Shown here one piece after another: positions 1 to 9,285 of a stretch of DNA of 64,000 nt. The position numbers and the translations under genes were made by a program. The notes below the pieces were generated by a model. That model made no database searches and was not told where the DNA came from. It saw only the letters and a list, made by a program, of their open reading frames with translations. Origin of the DNA: Rhizobium sp. Pop5 (GTDB taxonomy: Bacteria; Pseudomonadota; Alphaproteobacteria; Rhizobiales; Rhizobiaceae); contig NZ_CP099399.1 in assembly GCF_024721175.1 (NCBI RefSeq), positions 3,100,001-3,164,000 on the forward strand, written 5' to 3'. Position 1 is the first letter of the stretch; the number at the start of each line of letters is the position of its first letter.

Positions 1-48
1 CCGCTGCCTGACGACATGGTGGAACTGGTCGAGGCATTGCGGGGGTAA
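1..48 (+). CDS. rluD: Ribosomal large subunit pseudouridine synthase, C-terminal end (partial)
   Basis: Only the last 15 codons are in the window, ending in TAA. The frame reads PLPDDMVELVEALRG, which resembles the conserved 'P-x-DM-x-EL-I/V-EA-L/M-R' tail of RluD-family 23S rRNA pseudouridine synthases. An RluD-family gene directly before rpoH is a common rhizobial arrangement, which supports the call. The fragment is too short for certainty; it could be any protein with a similar tail. Confidence 0.5.
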   Translation, partial: PLPDDMVELVEALRG

Positions 49-97
49 AGGCGACTTCGGACGCGGCCCTGCGCGCTCACACCTGCGTGAGCGGCAC

Positions 98-126
98 CTT
101 GAATCGCCGTTTTGCCATACTTATCT
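98..126 (+). promoter_or_regulatory. Putative RpoH-type heat-shock promoter of rpoH
   Basis: CTTGAA at 98-103 and CTTATCT at 120-126 match the alphaproteobacterial heat-shock consensus (CTTG, then CYTATNT) with 16 bases between the two boxes. It lies about 110 bases before the rpoH start. This would let sigma-32 raise its own synthesis, as is known for Agrobacterium rpoH. The motif is seen in the sequence; promoter activity is inferred. Confidence 0.5.
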
Positions 127-237
127 GTACATGGACTTAGTGCGGGCTTGGGTAGAGAGCCGCACGTCCCGGTTTGCCTATTTGACGCGGGGGCGCGTTT
201 CCATCGGGAACCGGAATCCACTTTAGGAGGGTGCACT

Positions 238-1146
238 ATGGCCCGAAATACCTTGCCGTCCATTACCGCCGGCGAAGCCGGTCTCAATCGTTATCTCGAC
301 GAAATTCGCAAGTTCCCGATGCTCGAGCCGCAGCAGGAATACATGCTTGCGAAACGTTATGCCGAGCATGGCGACCGCGACGCCGCCCACAAGCTCGTCA
401 CCAGCCATCTGCGCCTCGTCGCGAAGATCGCCATGGGTTATCGCGGCTATGGCCTGCCGATCGGTGAAGTCGTCTCCGAGGGCAATGTCGGCCTGATGCA
501 GGCCGTCAAGAAATTCGACGCCGAGCGCGGCTTCCGTCTTGCCACTTACGCCATGTGGTGGATCAAGGCCTCGATCCAGGAATATATCCTGCGTTCGTGG
601 TCGCTGGTGAAGATGGGCACGACCGCCAACCAGAAGCGCCTGTTCTTCAACCTGCGCCGGCTGAAAGGCCGCATTCAGGCGATCGACGACGGTGATCTGA
701 AGCCGGAGCATGTCTCCGAAATCGCCACCAAGCTGAACGTCTCGGAGGAGGAGGTCATTTCGATGAACCGCCGCCTTTCCGGCGACGCCTCGCTGAACGC
801 GCCGATCAAGGCGGCCGAAGGCGACAGCGGACAATGGCAGGATTGGCTGGTGGACGACCACGACAGCCAGGAAGACGTGCTGATCGAGCAGGACGAACTC
901 GACACCCGCCGGCGCATGCTGGCGAAAGCGATGAGCGTGCTGAACGAGCGCGAGCGCCGCATCTTCGAGGCCCGCCGCCTCGCCGAGGATCCGGTGACGC
1001 TGGAAGATCTGTCGGCCGAATTCGACATCAGCCGCGAGCGCGTCCGCCAGATTGAGGTCCGCGCCTTCGAAAAGGTCCAGGACGCCGTTCGCAAGGAAGC
1101 CCTGGAACGCGCCAAAGCCGTCCGCGTCGTCGAAGCGACGGCCTGA
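238..1146 (+). CDS. rpoH: RNA polymerase heat-shock sigma factor RpoH (sigma-32)
   Basis: This 302-residue sigma factor directs RNA polymerase to heat-shock and envelope-stress promoters. Region 2 contains EVVSEGNVGLMQAVKKFD (about residues 77-94) and the WWIKASIQEYI segment. The RpoH box, QKRLFFNLR at residues 132-140, separates it from RpoD. Region 4 ends with a helix-turn-helix (LEDLSAEFDISRERVRQIE). The start is ATG 238, preceded by AGGAGG at 226-231; the frame stays open upstream to 112, but that extension has no family similarity. It follows the rluD end and closes with a strong terminator. Rhizobia often have a second rpoH; the genomic position suggests rpoH1, which is inference. Confidence 0.96.
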   Translation: MARNTLPSITAGEAGLNRYLDEIRKFPMLEPQQEYMLAKRYAEHGDRDAAHKLVTSHLRLVAKIAMGYRGYGLPIGEVVSEGNVGLMQAVKKFDAERGFRLATYAMWWIKASIQEYILRSWSLVKMGTTANQKRLFFNLRRLKGRIQAIDDGDLKPEHVSEIATKLNVSEEEVISMNRRLSGDASLNAPIKAAEGDSGQWQDWLVDDHDSQEDVLIEQDELDTRRRMLAKAMSVLNERERRIFEARRLAEDPVTLEDLSAEFDISRERVRQIEVRAFEKVQDAVRKEALERAKAVRVVEATA

Positions 1147-1167
1147 TCGGCTGAACGTCAGAATTGG

Positions 1168-1206
1168 AAACGCCCCCTTCCCGGCATGGAAGGGGGCGTT
1201 TTTGTT
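1168..1206 (+). terminator. Rho-independent terminator of rpoH
   Basis: The arms AAACGCCCCCTTCC (1168-1181) and GGAAGGGGGCGTTT (1188-1201) form a 14-base-pair perfect stem with a 6-base loop, followed by a T-rich run (GTTTTTGTTT overall). It starts 22 bases after the rpoH stop and faces the convergent gene ending at 1258, so it may work in both directions. Confidence 0.9.
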
Positions 1207-1257
1207 TCCGTGGTGAGTGCAAGGAAGAGCTATCAGGCATGCCGCCCGCAAGCCAGA

Positions 1258-3738
1258 TCACTGGCTCGTCGAGACATCCCCGAGCGCGGTCCATTCCTTG
1301 ATCGCAGCGTTGAAAGCGTCCGTTCCTGAACCGCCCTTTTCCATCGTCAGCAGCGCGCGGCGGCCATTGCGGTAGGTGATCGGGATATCGATCCAGTTGC
1401 GGGTCGCCATCAGGTCGAGATTGGCCTTGCGCGCATCGGGATAGTCGTTGAGCGCGATCATGTGGAAATCGTCCGTGATCTTGGCCGGAACCGCGATCAG
1501 CGCGTCGCCGCGATCCTGCTCGGTGCGCTTCATCGAGATGCGCTGGACGCTTTCTATGCTGCCGCCTTCGAAATTCGGCGGCACCGAGAAGACGATCTCG
1601 ACAAGATGGCTTGCCGGCAGCGACGGATCGGAATTGCGCTTGAAGGTGACGAGAGCCGAGAGATTGCGTTCGGGAACGGTGACGGCACCCTGCACCGTCG
1701 CCTCCTGCCGGCCGTCCTGACCTGCCTCGTGCTGCACGCTCCAGACGACCGATCCTTCGATCGCCGTCGGCGAGCTCTGGCCGATACGCTCCTCATAGAG
1801 GAACATCTTCTCGGACGCGCCGATGGGTGCGGTCTGCTGCGGCGATGCCGCCGGGCCGTTCGGGGTCAGTGTTTCAGCGGGAGCCGTATCGCTCTGCGCG
1901 CTGGCAGGCGGAGCAGCAGCCGCTGCGGCGACGTTCTGTTCGGCGACCGATTTGCCTTCCGCGGTCGGCGTTCCCGGCACCGACGCCGGCCCGCTGTCGA
2001 CTTCGGTTCCGTCGGCAAGCAGCCGCTGCGTAAACTTGGAATTGGCGGCCGCACCGTCATTGTTGAGCGATGCCACCTGCTGGTTCGGCTGCGCCGGCGC
2101 AGCCGGAGTATTCTGTGCTCCCGGCGGGGTAGCCGGCTTGGCCGGCGTCGTAGCACTCGGCTCGGCAGGCGTCTCCGATCCTGCCGGCGCCGGCGCCGGC
2201 GCTGGTGCCGTCGTCGTCGCCTCGTTCCTTGTGGCCTGCGACGGGGCCGAACTGACGAGCCCGTCGACCATCGCCACCAGTGCCTCTCGGTTCGTCCAGC
2301 CGGCATAGGCGCCGCCGCCGATCAGAATGAGTGCGAAGAGCAGCGTGATCACGGTGCCGATGCCGAAGCGGCGACGCTTCGGCTCCATGCGGAAACTTTT
2401 GCCCTGCAGCTTGGACGCGACCATCTGGTCGATATCCATGCCCGGATTGGTATCATCGTCGTCAGCGGCGACTGAACCACGGCGGTCGTAGCCGCGCAGT
2501 GCCTTCGCCTCGCGCCACTCCTGGTTCGGAGCGCCGGCCGCAGACGCCGGCTTGCCGTCGTGCACTTCGGCGAAGATATCGACATCGTCGAAATGCGAAG
2601 AGACCGGCGTCTTCTTGTTGTTGCCGGCCTCGATCGGCGGCAGATCGTCGAAGGCAGCCGTCTCCCAGGAGAAACTTTCCTTGGCCGCCGGCATGACGGC
2701 CGCAGGCGCTACTTTTTCGAGGCTCGATATCACCTCTTCGAAGGCGCGTGCCGAGGCGTCGGCGGTAACCGGCGCCGTTTCGGAATATTGCCGGAGTTCC
2801 TCCTCTGCCCATTCGGTCTCGGCATCCTTCGGCGCCGGCGCCGGCGTCTCGGCGGCAGGCTCGCTCCAGATGGGATCGAAATGCGCTACGGCATCGGCCT
2901 GCAGCGGCTCTTCGCGGCTGTGCTCGACGAATTCCTGCGGACGGTCGAAACCGGCAACCGGTTCCACCAGTCGATGAGCTGCCTGATCTATGCCATGCGT
3001 GACCGGCTCGAAGGATTGGGCAGGCTCGTAAGCCTTCTCGGCCTCCGGCTCCTTGCTTTCCACCGCCTCCGGTTCAGCTGCTATCTCTCCAGCTTCTGCC
3101 GGATGCTGCTCCTCAGGATGATATTCGCCGGCCTGCTCATAATGTTCCTCGGCAGGCGGCTCCGAGCGGTCATCTGCCGGCACTTGCTCGGCAGCGGCAT
3201 GACGCGCCTCGGCGGCATGCCATTCCTCGGCCGGCGCCTCCTCCTCATGCGAGGGATGCCAGTATGTCTCGGCGGGAGCAGCGGGCTCGGGCTCCTGGGA
3301 AACCGCTACTTCCTCGGCAACGGGCTCCTCGCCGATCGCCTCTTCCCGAGTTTCCTCCGGCGCCGCTACCTGGGCGTGGTCGGTCTCATCTGGCTCAGCC
3401 GGCTGCGGCTCGGCATCGGCGTCGTAGATCGGCTGTTCGGCGGCCGTGTCCGACGCCGGTTCTTCGTGAATTGCTTGCTCTTCGGTGGCTTCCGGTACGG
3501 CGGCTGCCAGCTCGTCGAGCGGCAGCGCCTCGGAATGTTCGCCTTCCACTTCGCGGATGGCGGCTTCCAACTTTTCAAGCTGGCGTTGCAGCATGGCTTC
3601 CGGCGGACGCGGCTTCATGTTCTCGAGCTGCCGCTGCACTGCGCCGCGAGCACGGTCGTAGACTTTCACCCGCATCTCTGGGGTGTTTTCAGCCAAGCCG
3701 TCGACGGCCCGCCGAATAACTGCAATAAAATCCGCCAT
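1258..3738 (-). CDS. Large acidic single-pass membrane protein of unknown function
   Basis: An 826-residue protein that I do not recognise as an enzyme. The N-terminal 70 residues are a charged helical segment (MADFIAVIRRAVDGLAENTPEMR... with a coiled-coil-like QRQLEKLEAAIREVEGE). About residues 70-330 are very rich in Glu, Ala and Pro with repeats such as PAEE, EEP and AEP, and look disordered. One membrane segment (GIGTVITLLFALILIGGGAYAGW) lies near residue 460. A Pro/Ala/Thr linker follows, then a folded C-terminal domain of about 200 residues beginning near EKMFLYEERIGQ. The likely topology is a cytoplasmic acidic N-terminus and a periplasmic C-terminal domain. The gene lies 60 bases downstream of purA on the same strand and may be co-transcribed. 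The strong codon bias and in-frame length make it a real gene. Confidence 0.8.
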   Translation of the reverse strand: MADFIAVIRRAVDGLAENTPEMRVKVYDRARGAVQRQLENMKPRPPEAMLQRQLEKLEAAIREVEGEHSEALPLDELAAAVPEATEEQAIHEEPASDTAAEQPIYDADAEPQPAEPDETDHAQVAAPEETREEAIGEEPVAEEVAVSQEPEPAAPAETYWHPSHEEEAPAEEWHAAEARHAAAEQVPADDRSEPPAEEHYEQAGEYHPEEQHPAEAGEIAAEPEAVESKEPEAEKAYEPAQSFEPVTHGIDQAAHRLVEPVAGFDRPQEFVEHSREEPLQADAVAHFDPIWSEPAAETPAPAPKDAETEWAEEELRQYSETAPVTADASARAFEEVISSLEKVAPAAVMPAAKESFSWETAAFDDLPPIEAGNNKKTPVSSHFDDVDIFAEVHDGKPASAAGAPNQEWREAKALRGYDRRGSVAADDDDTNPGMDIDQMVASKLQGKSFRMEPKRRRFGIGTVITLLFALILIGGGAYAGWTNREALVAMVDGLVSSAPSQATRNEATTTAPAPAPAPAGSETPAEPSATTPAKPATPPGAQNTPAAPAQPNQQVASLNNDGAAANSKFTQRLLADGTEVDSGPASVPGTPTAEGKSVAEQNVAAAAAAPPASAQSDTAPAETLTPNGPAASPQQTAPIGASEKMFLYEERIGQSSPTAIEGSVVWSVQHEAGQDGRQEATVQGAVTVPERNLSALVTFKRNSDPSLPASHLVEIVFSVPPNFEGGSIESVQRISMKRTEQDRGDALIAVPAKITDDFHMIALNDYPDARKANLDLMATRNWIDIPITYRNGRRALLTMEKGGSGTDAFNAAIKEWTALGDVSTSQ

Positions 3739-3798
3739 CAGTACTTTCTCAAGAAGTCCGGCACTCTCCCGAACTATCCCCTATAGTGACCCGCGAGC

Positions 3799-5097
3799 TT
3801 AGTCCTCAAACGGATCGGTCACAAGTATCGTGTCATCCCGCTCCGGGCTGGTGGAAAGGAGCGCGACAGGCGCCCCGATCAGTTCTTCGACCTGGCGAAC
3901 ATACTTGATCGCCTGTGCCGGAAGATCCGCCCAGCTGCGGGCGCCCACGGTCGATTCTTTCCATCCCTCCAGCGTGATATAGATCGGTTCGACCCTAGCT
4001 TGCGCCCCCTGGCTTGCGGGAAGATGATCAATCTGTTCGCCGTCCAGCATATAGCCGACGCAGATCTTCAATTCTTCGAGGCCGTCGAGCACATCGAGCT
4101 TGGTGAGCGCGATGCCGGTGATGCCGTTCGTGGCGACCGACTGGCGCACCAACGCGGCATCGAACCAACCGCAGCGACGCTTGCGCCCGGTTACAGTTCC
4201 GAATTCATGGCCTTTTTCGCCGAGGAACTGACCGATCTCATCCGTGAGCTCGGTCGGGAACGGGCCTTCGCCGACGCGCGTCGTATAGGCCTTGGTGATG
4301 CCGAGGATATAGCCGAGCGAGCCGGGCCCCATGCCCGAACCGGCGGCAGCCTGACCGGCCACCGTGTTAGACGAGGTCACGAAAGGATAGGTGCCGTGAT
4401 CGATATCGAGCAAGCTGCCCTGCGCACCCTCGAAGAGGATGCGGGCGCCCTTACGGCGCTCCTTGTCGAGCAGCAGCCAAACGGTATCGCGGAAGGGCAG
4501 CACCCGATCAGCGATCGAGGTCAGTTCCTCCATGATCGCCTGGTGGCTGACTTCGGCGACGCCGAGGCCGCGGCGGAGCGCGTTGTGGTGCGTTAGAATA
4601 CGATCGACCTTGCCGGCCAGGCTGTCGAGATCGGCAAGATCCATGACCCGTATGGCGCGGCGGCCGACCTTGTCTTCATAGGCAGGGCCGATGCCACGGC
4701 GCGTGGTGCCGATCTTCGTGCCGCTGTTCGATGCGGCATCCTCGCGCATCGCATCGAGTTCACGGTGCAGGGAAAGAATGAGCGTCGCATTGTCTGCGAT
4801 ACGCAGATTGTCAGGCGTAACCGTCACGCCCTGCGCCTCCAGTCGGCCGATCTCGGCGATCAGAGCATGCGGATCGACGACCACGCCATTGCCGATCACC
4901 GCCATCTTGCCGGGACGCACGACGCCGGACGGCAGCAGCGAGAGCTTATAGCTCGTGCCGTCGATGACGAGCGTATGGCCGGCGTTGTGTCCGCCCTGAT
5001 AGCGCACGACGATATCCGCACGTTCCGAAAGCCAGTCGACAATCTTGCCCTTGCCTTCGTCACCCCATTGCGAACCGACCACGACTACGTTCGTCAT
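3799..5097 (-). CDS. purA: Adenylosuccinate synthetase
   Basis: PurA joins IMP and aspartate using GTP to give adenylosuccinate, the first committed step to AMP, in the cytoplasm. The 432 residues match the normal family length. Visible motifs are the GTP-binding [11 protein letters not shown] near the N-terminus, GGHNAGHT, the IMP-loop region [31 protein letters not shown] and the C-terminal guanine-recognition region ([11 protein letters not shown]). The start is ATG at 5097. It is followed after 60 bases by the large membrane-protein gene on the same strand. Confidence 0.98.
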   Translation of the reverse strand: MTNVVVVGSQWGDEGKGKIVDWLSERADIVVRYQGGHNAGHTLVIDGTSYKLSLLPSGVVRPGKMAVIGNGVVVDPHALIAEIGRLEAQGVTVTPDNLRIADNATLILSLHRELDAMREDAASNSGTKIGTTRRGIGPAYEDKVGRRAIRVMDLADLDSLAGKVDRILTHHNALRRGLGVAEVSHQAIMEELTSIADRVLPFRDTVWLLLDKERRKGARILFEGAQGSLLDIDHGTYPFVTSSNTVAGQAAAGSGMGPGSLGYILGITKAYTTRVGEGPFPTELTDEIGQFLGEKGHEFGTVTGRKRRCGWFDAALVRQSVATNGITGIALTKLDVLDGLEELKICVGYMLDGEQIDHLPASQGAQARVEPIYITLEGWKESTVGARSWADLPAQAIKYVRQVEELIGAPVALLSTSPERDDTILVTDPFED

Positions 5098-5289
5098 CCA
5101 ACTCTTCCTGTTACCGGCGCAAAACTGCGCATCTGCCCAAACCCGCGCATCTATAAAGCTTTGTTTTTGGGAAAGCGACCCTGTTGTCGCAGCCGATTGG
5201 GCTTTTTACGTGACAAATCAGCAGCCGGCAGGTTATTGCCGCGTGGAAACCGCCGCGCGGCAATCGCGAAAAGACGGGGAAAACCGCTC

Positions 5290-6207
5290 TTGCAAGCCAC
5301 CGCCTATATCTGCCTCGTCATCGCCACCCTTTGCTGGGGCGGCAATTCCGTCGCCGGCAAGCTGGCGGTCGGCCATGTCAGCCCGATGATGCTGACCTTC
5401 CTGCGCTGGTTCCTCGCCGTCTTGCTGATCGCCCTGATCTCGGTGCCGCAGCTGAAGAAAGACTGGCCGGTGGCGAGGAAAAACCTGCCGCTGCTCCTCT
5501 GCTACGGCGCCATCGGCTACACTCTCTTCAACGCCATGCTCTACTCGGCGGTACAATATACCACGGCGATCAACGTCGCCATCGAGCAGGCCGGCATTCC
5601 GATGCTGATCTTCCTGCTGAATTTCTTCTTTTTCCGCACCGGCATCTCGCTGGCGCAATGTCTCGGTTTCGGCATGACGCTGGTGGGCGTGGCGCTGACG
5701 GCGGCCCACGGCGACCTCGCCACGCTGCTGCAGCTGCAGCTCAATCGCGGCGACGGGCTGATGCTGATCGCCATTGCCGCCTATTCGCTCTACACGATCT
5801 TCCTGCGCTGGAAGCCGCCGGTCGACTGGCGTACGCTGATGGCATTTCCGGCCTTCGCCGCCATGCTGACCTCACTGCCGCTGCTTCTGTGGGAGATCGG
5901 CCGCGGCGCGGCGCAATGGCCGGATCAGGCTGGCTGGAGCATTACCCTTTATACGGCGATCTTCCCGTCGCTGCTGGCGCAGATCCTCTATATCAAGGGC
6001 GTCGAGGCAATCGGCGCCAACCGGGCAGGCCTTTTCATCAACCTGGTGCCGGTGTTCGGGACGCTGCTCTCCGTCGCTCTGATCGGCGAGCGGCTCCAGT
6101 CCTTCCACATGATCGCGCTGGCGCTGACCCTCGGCGGCATCGCCATTGCCGAAAGAGGCCGGCCGAAGGCTTCAGCGCCAACAGTACCCGCCTCCCCTGT
6201 GGATTAA
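5290..6207 (+). CDS. EamA/DMT-family membrane transporter
   Basis: A 305-residue permease of the drug/metabolite transporter superfamily (EamA type, typically ten membrane helices in two repeats). It opens with the usual ATLCWGGNSVAGKLAVGHVSP motif in helix 1; a second EamA repeat starts near residue 155. The substrate cannot be told from sequence. I chose the TTG at 5290, with a GACGGGGA stretch about 11 bases upstream, because the first membrane helix begins directly after it and no in-frame ATG lies close by. The frame stays open upstream to 4765, but that part overlaps purA antisense. Its TAA shares the bases TTAA with the stop of the converging acetyltransferase gene. Confidence 0.85.
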   Translation: MQATAYICLVIATLCWGGNSVAGKLAVGHVSPMMLTFLRWFLAVLLIALISVPQLKKDWPVARKNLPLLLCYGAIGYTLFNAMLYSAVQYTTAINVAIEQAGIPMLIFLLNFFFFRTGISLAQCLGFGMTLVGVALTAAHGDLATLLQLQLNRGDGLMLIAIAAYSLYTIFLRWKPPVDWRTLMAFPAFAAMLTSLPLLLWEIGRGAAQWPDQAGWSITLYTAIFPSLLAQILYIKGVEAIGANRAGLFINLVPVFGTLLSVALIGERLQSFHMIALALTLGGIAIAERGRPKASAPTVPASPVD

Positions 6208-7052
6208 CCGAGTTCCAGCGTCGTCACTCCGAAGACATGTTTCAGCGGGGTGGCAGGCGCCAGCCCCCGATACATGCGCATGGTCTCAAACACCGGCTGA
6301 AGGCCGATGCTTTCGGCCAGTGCGATCGCCTCGTGGTTTTCAACGGGAATGTCGATGAAAATCGACGCACCCTTCGCCTCGGGGATCAGCTCGGCAAGCA
6401 GCGCCGCGGCGCTGTCGGCCTCATTGGCAAAGAGGGGGCCGATCTTATAGCCCTCATAGCAGCGGCGGATCGTGCCGTAACCGCGGATCTTGTGGCTCTT
6501 GCGCACCACCGCCGAGCGGCGTCCCTTGCGCGCTGTGCACCAGGCGGCGAGGAAGGCATCCCGCGGTCCGGGAAAGATCGCAGAATCATAGCGTTGCAGG
6601 CCCTCGAGGCGTGTATCCAGCACCGGCTGCGCGGCAAGCGTCGAGACCGGCAACGCGATCGCGACGCCGCCGTAGCGGATGGTGGGATAGGCGGGCTCGA
6701 AGCCGGCCTTGCGGTATTTGTCCTGCTGCGCAGCAACGCCGTCGAGGCCGATCGTCCGGCCTTCCGCCGTGGCGATGCCCGCTTCCCAGATCGCCTTGCC
6801 GTAACCCTTGCCACGAAAATCGGGATGGACGATGTAGAGGCCGAGAAAGGCGAAACTGTCGCCATATTTGACGACCGAAATCGAGCCGACGGGAACCTCG
6901 CCGATGCAGCCGACGAAAAATCCGGATGGATCGGCATCGAGGAATGCGAGCGAATCATCGAGCCCAGGGTTCCACCCCTCCTGACGCGCCCATTCGAGCA
7001 CGAGCTCCAGTTCGCCGGGCCGCATTGAACGAACGGCAAATTCCGAATTCAT
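6204..7052 (-). CDS. GNAT-family N-acetyltransferase with C-terminal second domain
   Basis: A 282-residue protein. Residues 1-130 are a GNAT domain: the acetyl-CoA-binding motif A reads LYIVHPDFRGKGYGKAIWEAG and is preceded by a typical beta-hairpin (VPVGSISVVKYGDSFAFLG). Residues 170-282 resemble the second domain found in the YitH-like GNAT subgroup (GYGTIRRCYEGYKIGPLFANE ... VPVENHEAIALAESIGLQPVFETMRMYRG). The substrate is unknown. The gene is monocistronic and converges on the DMT permease gene. Confidence 0.85.
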   Translation of the reverse strand: MNSEFAVRSMRPGELELVLEWARQEGWNPGLDDSLAFLDADPSGFFVGCIGEVPVGSISVVKYGDSFAFLGLYIVHPDFRGKGYGKAIWEAGIATAEGRTIGLDGVAAQQDKYRKAGFEPAYPTIRYGGVAIALPVSTLAAQPVLDTRLEGLQRYDSAIFPGPRDAFLAAWCTARKGRRSAVVRKSHKIRGYGTIRRCYEGYKIGPLFANEADSAAALLAELIPEAKGASIFIDIPVENHEAIALAESIGLQPVFETMRMYRGLAPATPLKHVFGVTTLELG

Positions 7053-7338
7053 GCGACCTTCCCAGATTGAATGCCCCGCAAGTCCACCCCGACAACAGCA
7101 AAGCAGTTGTCAGGCCCCCGCTCCCCGATCGCGCCTGCAAATGATGGAGAAACCCGCGCTCATGGTCTTCACGTCGCGTATAATCATTTTTCGGTGCAAT
7201 GCAGAAAGCTTTGGTTCCGCATTACCATGAAACAATGCCGTTGCAAGCTCAAGAAAATTACTTGCGCGCCAATTATCTTCCTGCAGGTGCGAGCAAAACG
7301 TCGCAGCGAAAGATGCCGCCTCTGCGGTTTAAAGCATT

Positions 7339-9156
7339 TCAGCCGCCCATCGCGGCCTTCTGCTTTTCGATCCGGCTCGTCATCGATGAAAAGAGCCGGT
7401 CTATCTCGGCGGCCGGTGCGGGATAACCGAACGCATAACCCTGCAGGCCGTCACAGCCGAGCTGCGCCAGCACGACCGCATGCGCCTCCGTCTCGATACC
7501 CTCGGCGATCACCTCGACATCAAGCGCCTTGGCGATTTCCACGATCGATCCCACCACGCGCCGTTGCTCGGCCGAGCTGACGACCTCGGTGACGAGCTGG
7601 CGATCGATCTTCAGCCGCTTCGGCCTGAGCTTGACGAGGCCGATGAGCGACGCGTGGCCCGATCCGAAATCGTCGATCTCGATGTCGATGCCCATCTGTT
7701 TGATATCGCCTATATGGTCGAGCAGCTTCTCGTCGCTGTCGTCGAGGAAAATCGTCTCGATCAGCTCGAAAGCGATCACGCCGGGCGGAATGTCGAGTTT
7801 CCTGAGTTTGCCGAGCAGTGCCGGGTCGGCAAGACGCGACGCAGAAATATTGACGGCGACGCGAGGAACCGTATAGCCGCGCAACAGCCAAACCAGCCGA
7901 TCTTCGAGAACCTTTTTCAGGATCGCCGCGTCGATTTCAGCCGAGAGCCCGTGCTCATCGGCGATCTTCAGGAATATGCCGGGGGCGAGCACGCCCTTCT
8001 CGGGATGTTTCCAGCGCGCCAGCGCTTCGAAGCCGATGATCTCCCGTGTGCGGGCGTCGAGCTGCACCTGATAATAGGGAACGATCTCGCCGCGCTCCAG
8101 CCCGCGCTTCAGCTCCTCGGCGAGGCGGCGCTCGGCGCGCAGGTCCTCCTGCAATTGCCGGGTGAAGAATTCGACGCGGTTTCGTCCGAGCTTCTTGGCC
8201 TGGTAAAGGGCAAGATCGGATTCGGCAAGCAGGTTGCGCGCCCGCCGATCGCCGCTCCAGGAAACGCCGATCGAAGCGCCGGATTGCAGCATCTCGTCGC
8301 CGAAGCGGATCTTCTTCCTTAGCCGGCGCTGGAGGTCTTCCGTGATCAGCTTCAATTCGGCCAGATCGGTGAAATTGACGAGCACGATGACGAATTCGTC
8401 GCCGCCGACGCGGGCGACCATGCCATTCGCGGGAATGGCGGCGGTGATACGAAGGGCGGCCGCCCTCAGCACCGCGTCACCCGCCGCATGGCCGTGGCTG
8501 TCGTTGATCTGCTTGAACTGATCGAGATCGAGATGCAGGACGGCAAGCGTCGTGATGCTCTTGTCGACCGGCAATTCGGCGAGCCGTTTGTCGAGAAGAC
8601 GCCGGTTCGGCATGCCGGTGAGGTAATCGTGATCGGCGACATGCTCGATGCGCGCATTGCTCTCCTCGAGCGCCAGCGCCCTTGCCTCCGCCACCATCTT
8701 CTGCCGCTCGAGTTCCGCATTGAGCTGCACGTCGGCAGTGACGTCCCATTCGGCTCCGATGAAGGAGGGCACCCCTTCCGCATCAACGTAGAAATGCGCA
8801 CGTGAGCGCAGATGACGGATTTCGCCGCTCGGCAGCACGATCCGGAACTGCGAATCATAAGCGCCGCGCGCCGCGATCGCCTGGTCGAAATCGCGCTCGG
8901 CCCGCTCGCGATCTTCAGGATGGATCGCATTCGACCAGAACCAGGACGGCACATTCCGGCATGTCTCGCCGGTCTCGTAAAGCCGATGCATCTGCCCATC
9001 CCACAAGACCCCGTCCTTGGCGATGCTGTGTTCCCAGACGCCGATCCGGGATGCATCAAGGGCGAGTTCGAGCCGGCGCAGAAGATCCTGAAACTCTTGT
9101 TCGGATCGTGTGGCTTTGTTTTCTGACAACGCGGTCTCAGCCTTGGAAACTTGCAT
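7339..9156 (-). CDS. PAS-GGDEF-EAL cyclic-di-GMP signalling protein
   Basis: This 605-residue cytoplasmic protein has a PAS/PAC sensor (about 30-145, ending FIGAEWDVTADVQ), a short coiled linker, a GGDEF domain (about 165-335, with intact GGDEF at 251-255 and DYLTGMPNRR at its start) and an EAL domain (about 345-595, EAL at 377-379, DDFGSG, and EGIETE near the end). The GGDEF domain makes c-di-GMP and the EAL domain degrades it; both signatures are intact, so both activities are possible. I see no RxxD inhibitory site upstream of GGDEF. No membrane segment is visible. The start at 9156 has a weak ribosome-binding site and sits inside a short palindrome (TTGCA/TGCAA, 9151-9164). Confidence 0.93.
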   Translation of the reverse strand: MQVSKAETALSENKATRSEQEFQDLLRRLELALDASRIGVWEHSIAKDGVLWDGQMHRLYETGETCRNVPSWFWSNAIHPEDRERAERDFDQAIAARGAYDSQFRIVLPSGEIRHLRSRAHFYVDAEGVPSFIGAEWDVTADVQLNAELERQKMVAEARALALEESNARIEHVADHDYLTGMPNRRLLDKRLAELPVDKSITTLAVLHLDLDQFKQINDSHGHAAGDAVLRAAALRITAAIPANGMVARVGGDEFVIVLVNFTDLAELKLITEDLQRRLRKKIRFGDEMLQSGASIGVSWSGDRRARNLLAESDLALYQAKKLGRNRVEFFTRQLQEDLRAERRLAEELKRGLERGEIVPYYQVQLDARTREIIGFEALARWKHPEKGVLAPGIFLKIADEHGLSAEIDAAILKKVLEDRLVWLLRGYTVPRVAVNISASRLADPALLGKLRKLDIPPGVIAFELIETIFLDDSDEKLLDHIGDIKQMGIDIEIDDFGSGHASLIGLVKLRPKRLKIDRQLVTEVVSSAEQRRVVGSIVEIAKALDVEVIAEGIETEAHAVVLAQLGCDGLQGYAFGYPAPAAEIDRLFSSMTSRIEKQKAAMGG

Positions 9157-9285
9157 AATTGCAATATGGTCTCAGGCCGGCATTAATGAAGCCTTGTTTC
9201 AATGCGCGAACTACTCACTAGGTGAACTGTTCGTTACGCCTTCCCTTTTTGGATCAAGGAGCTTGCAGTCTGTGCGGATCTGAAA

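Noticed and set aside
223..1251. A 342-codon minus-strand frame opposite rpoH
   Set aside because: Antisense to an unmistakable sigma factor and crossing its terminator.
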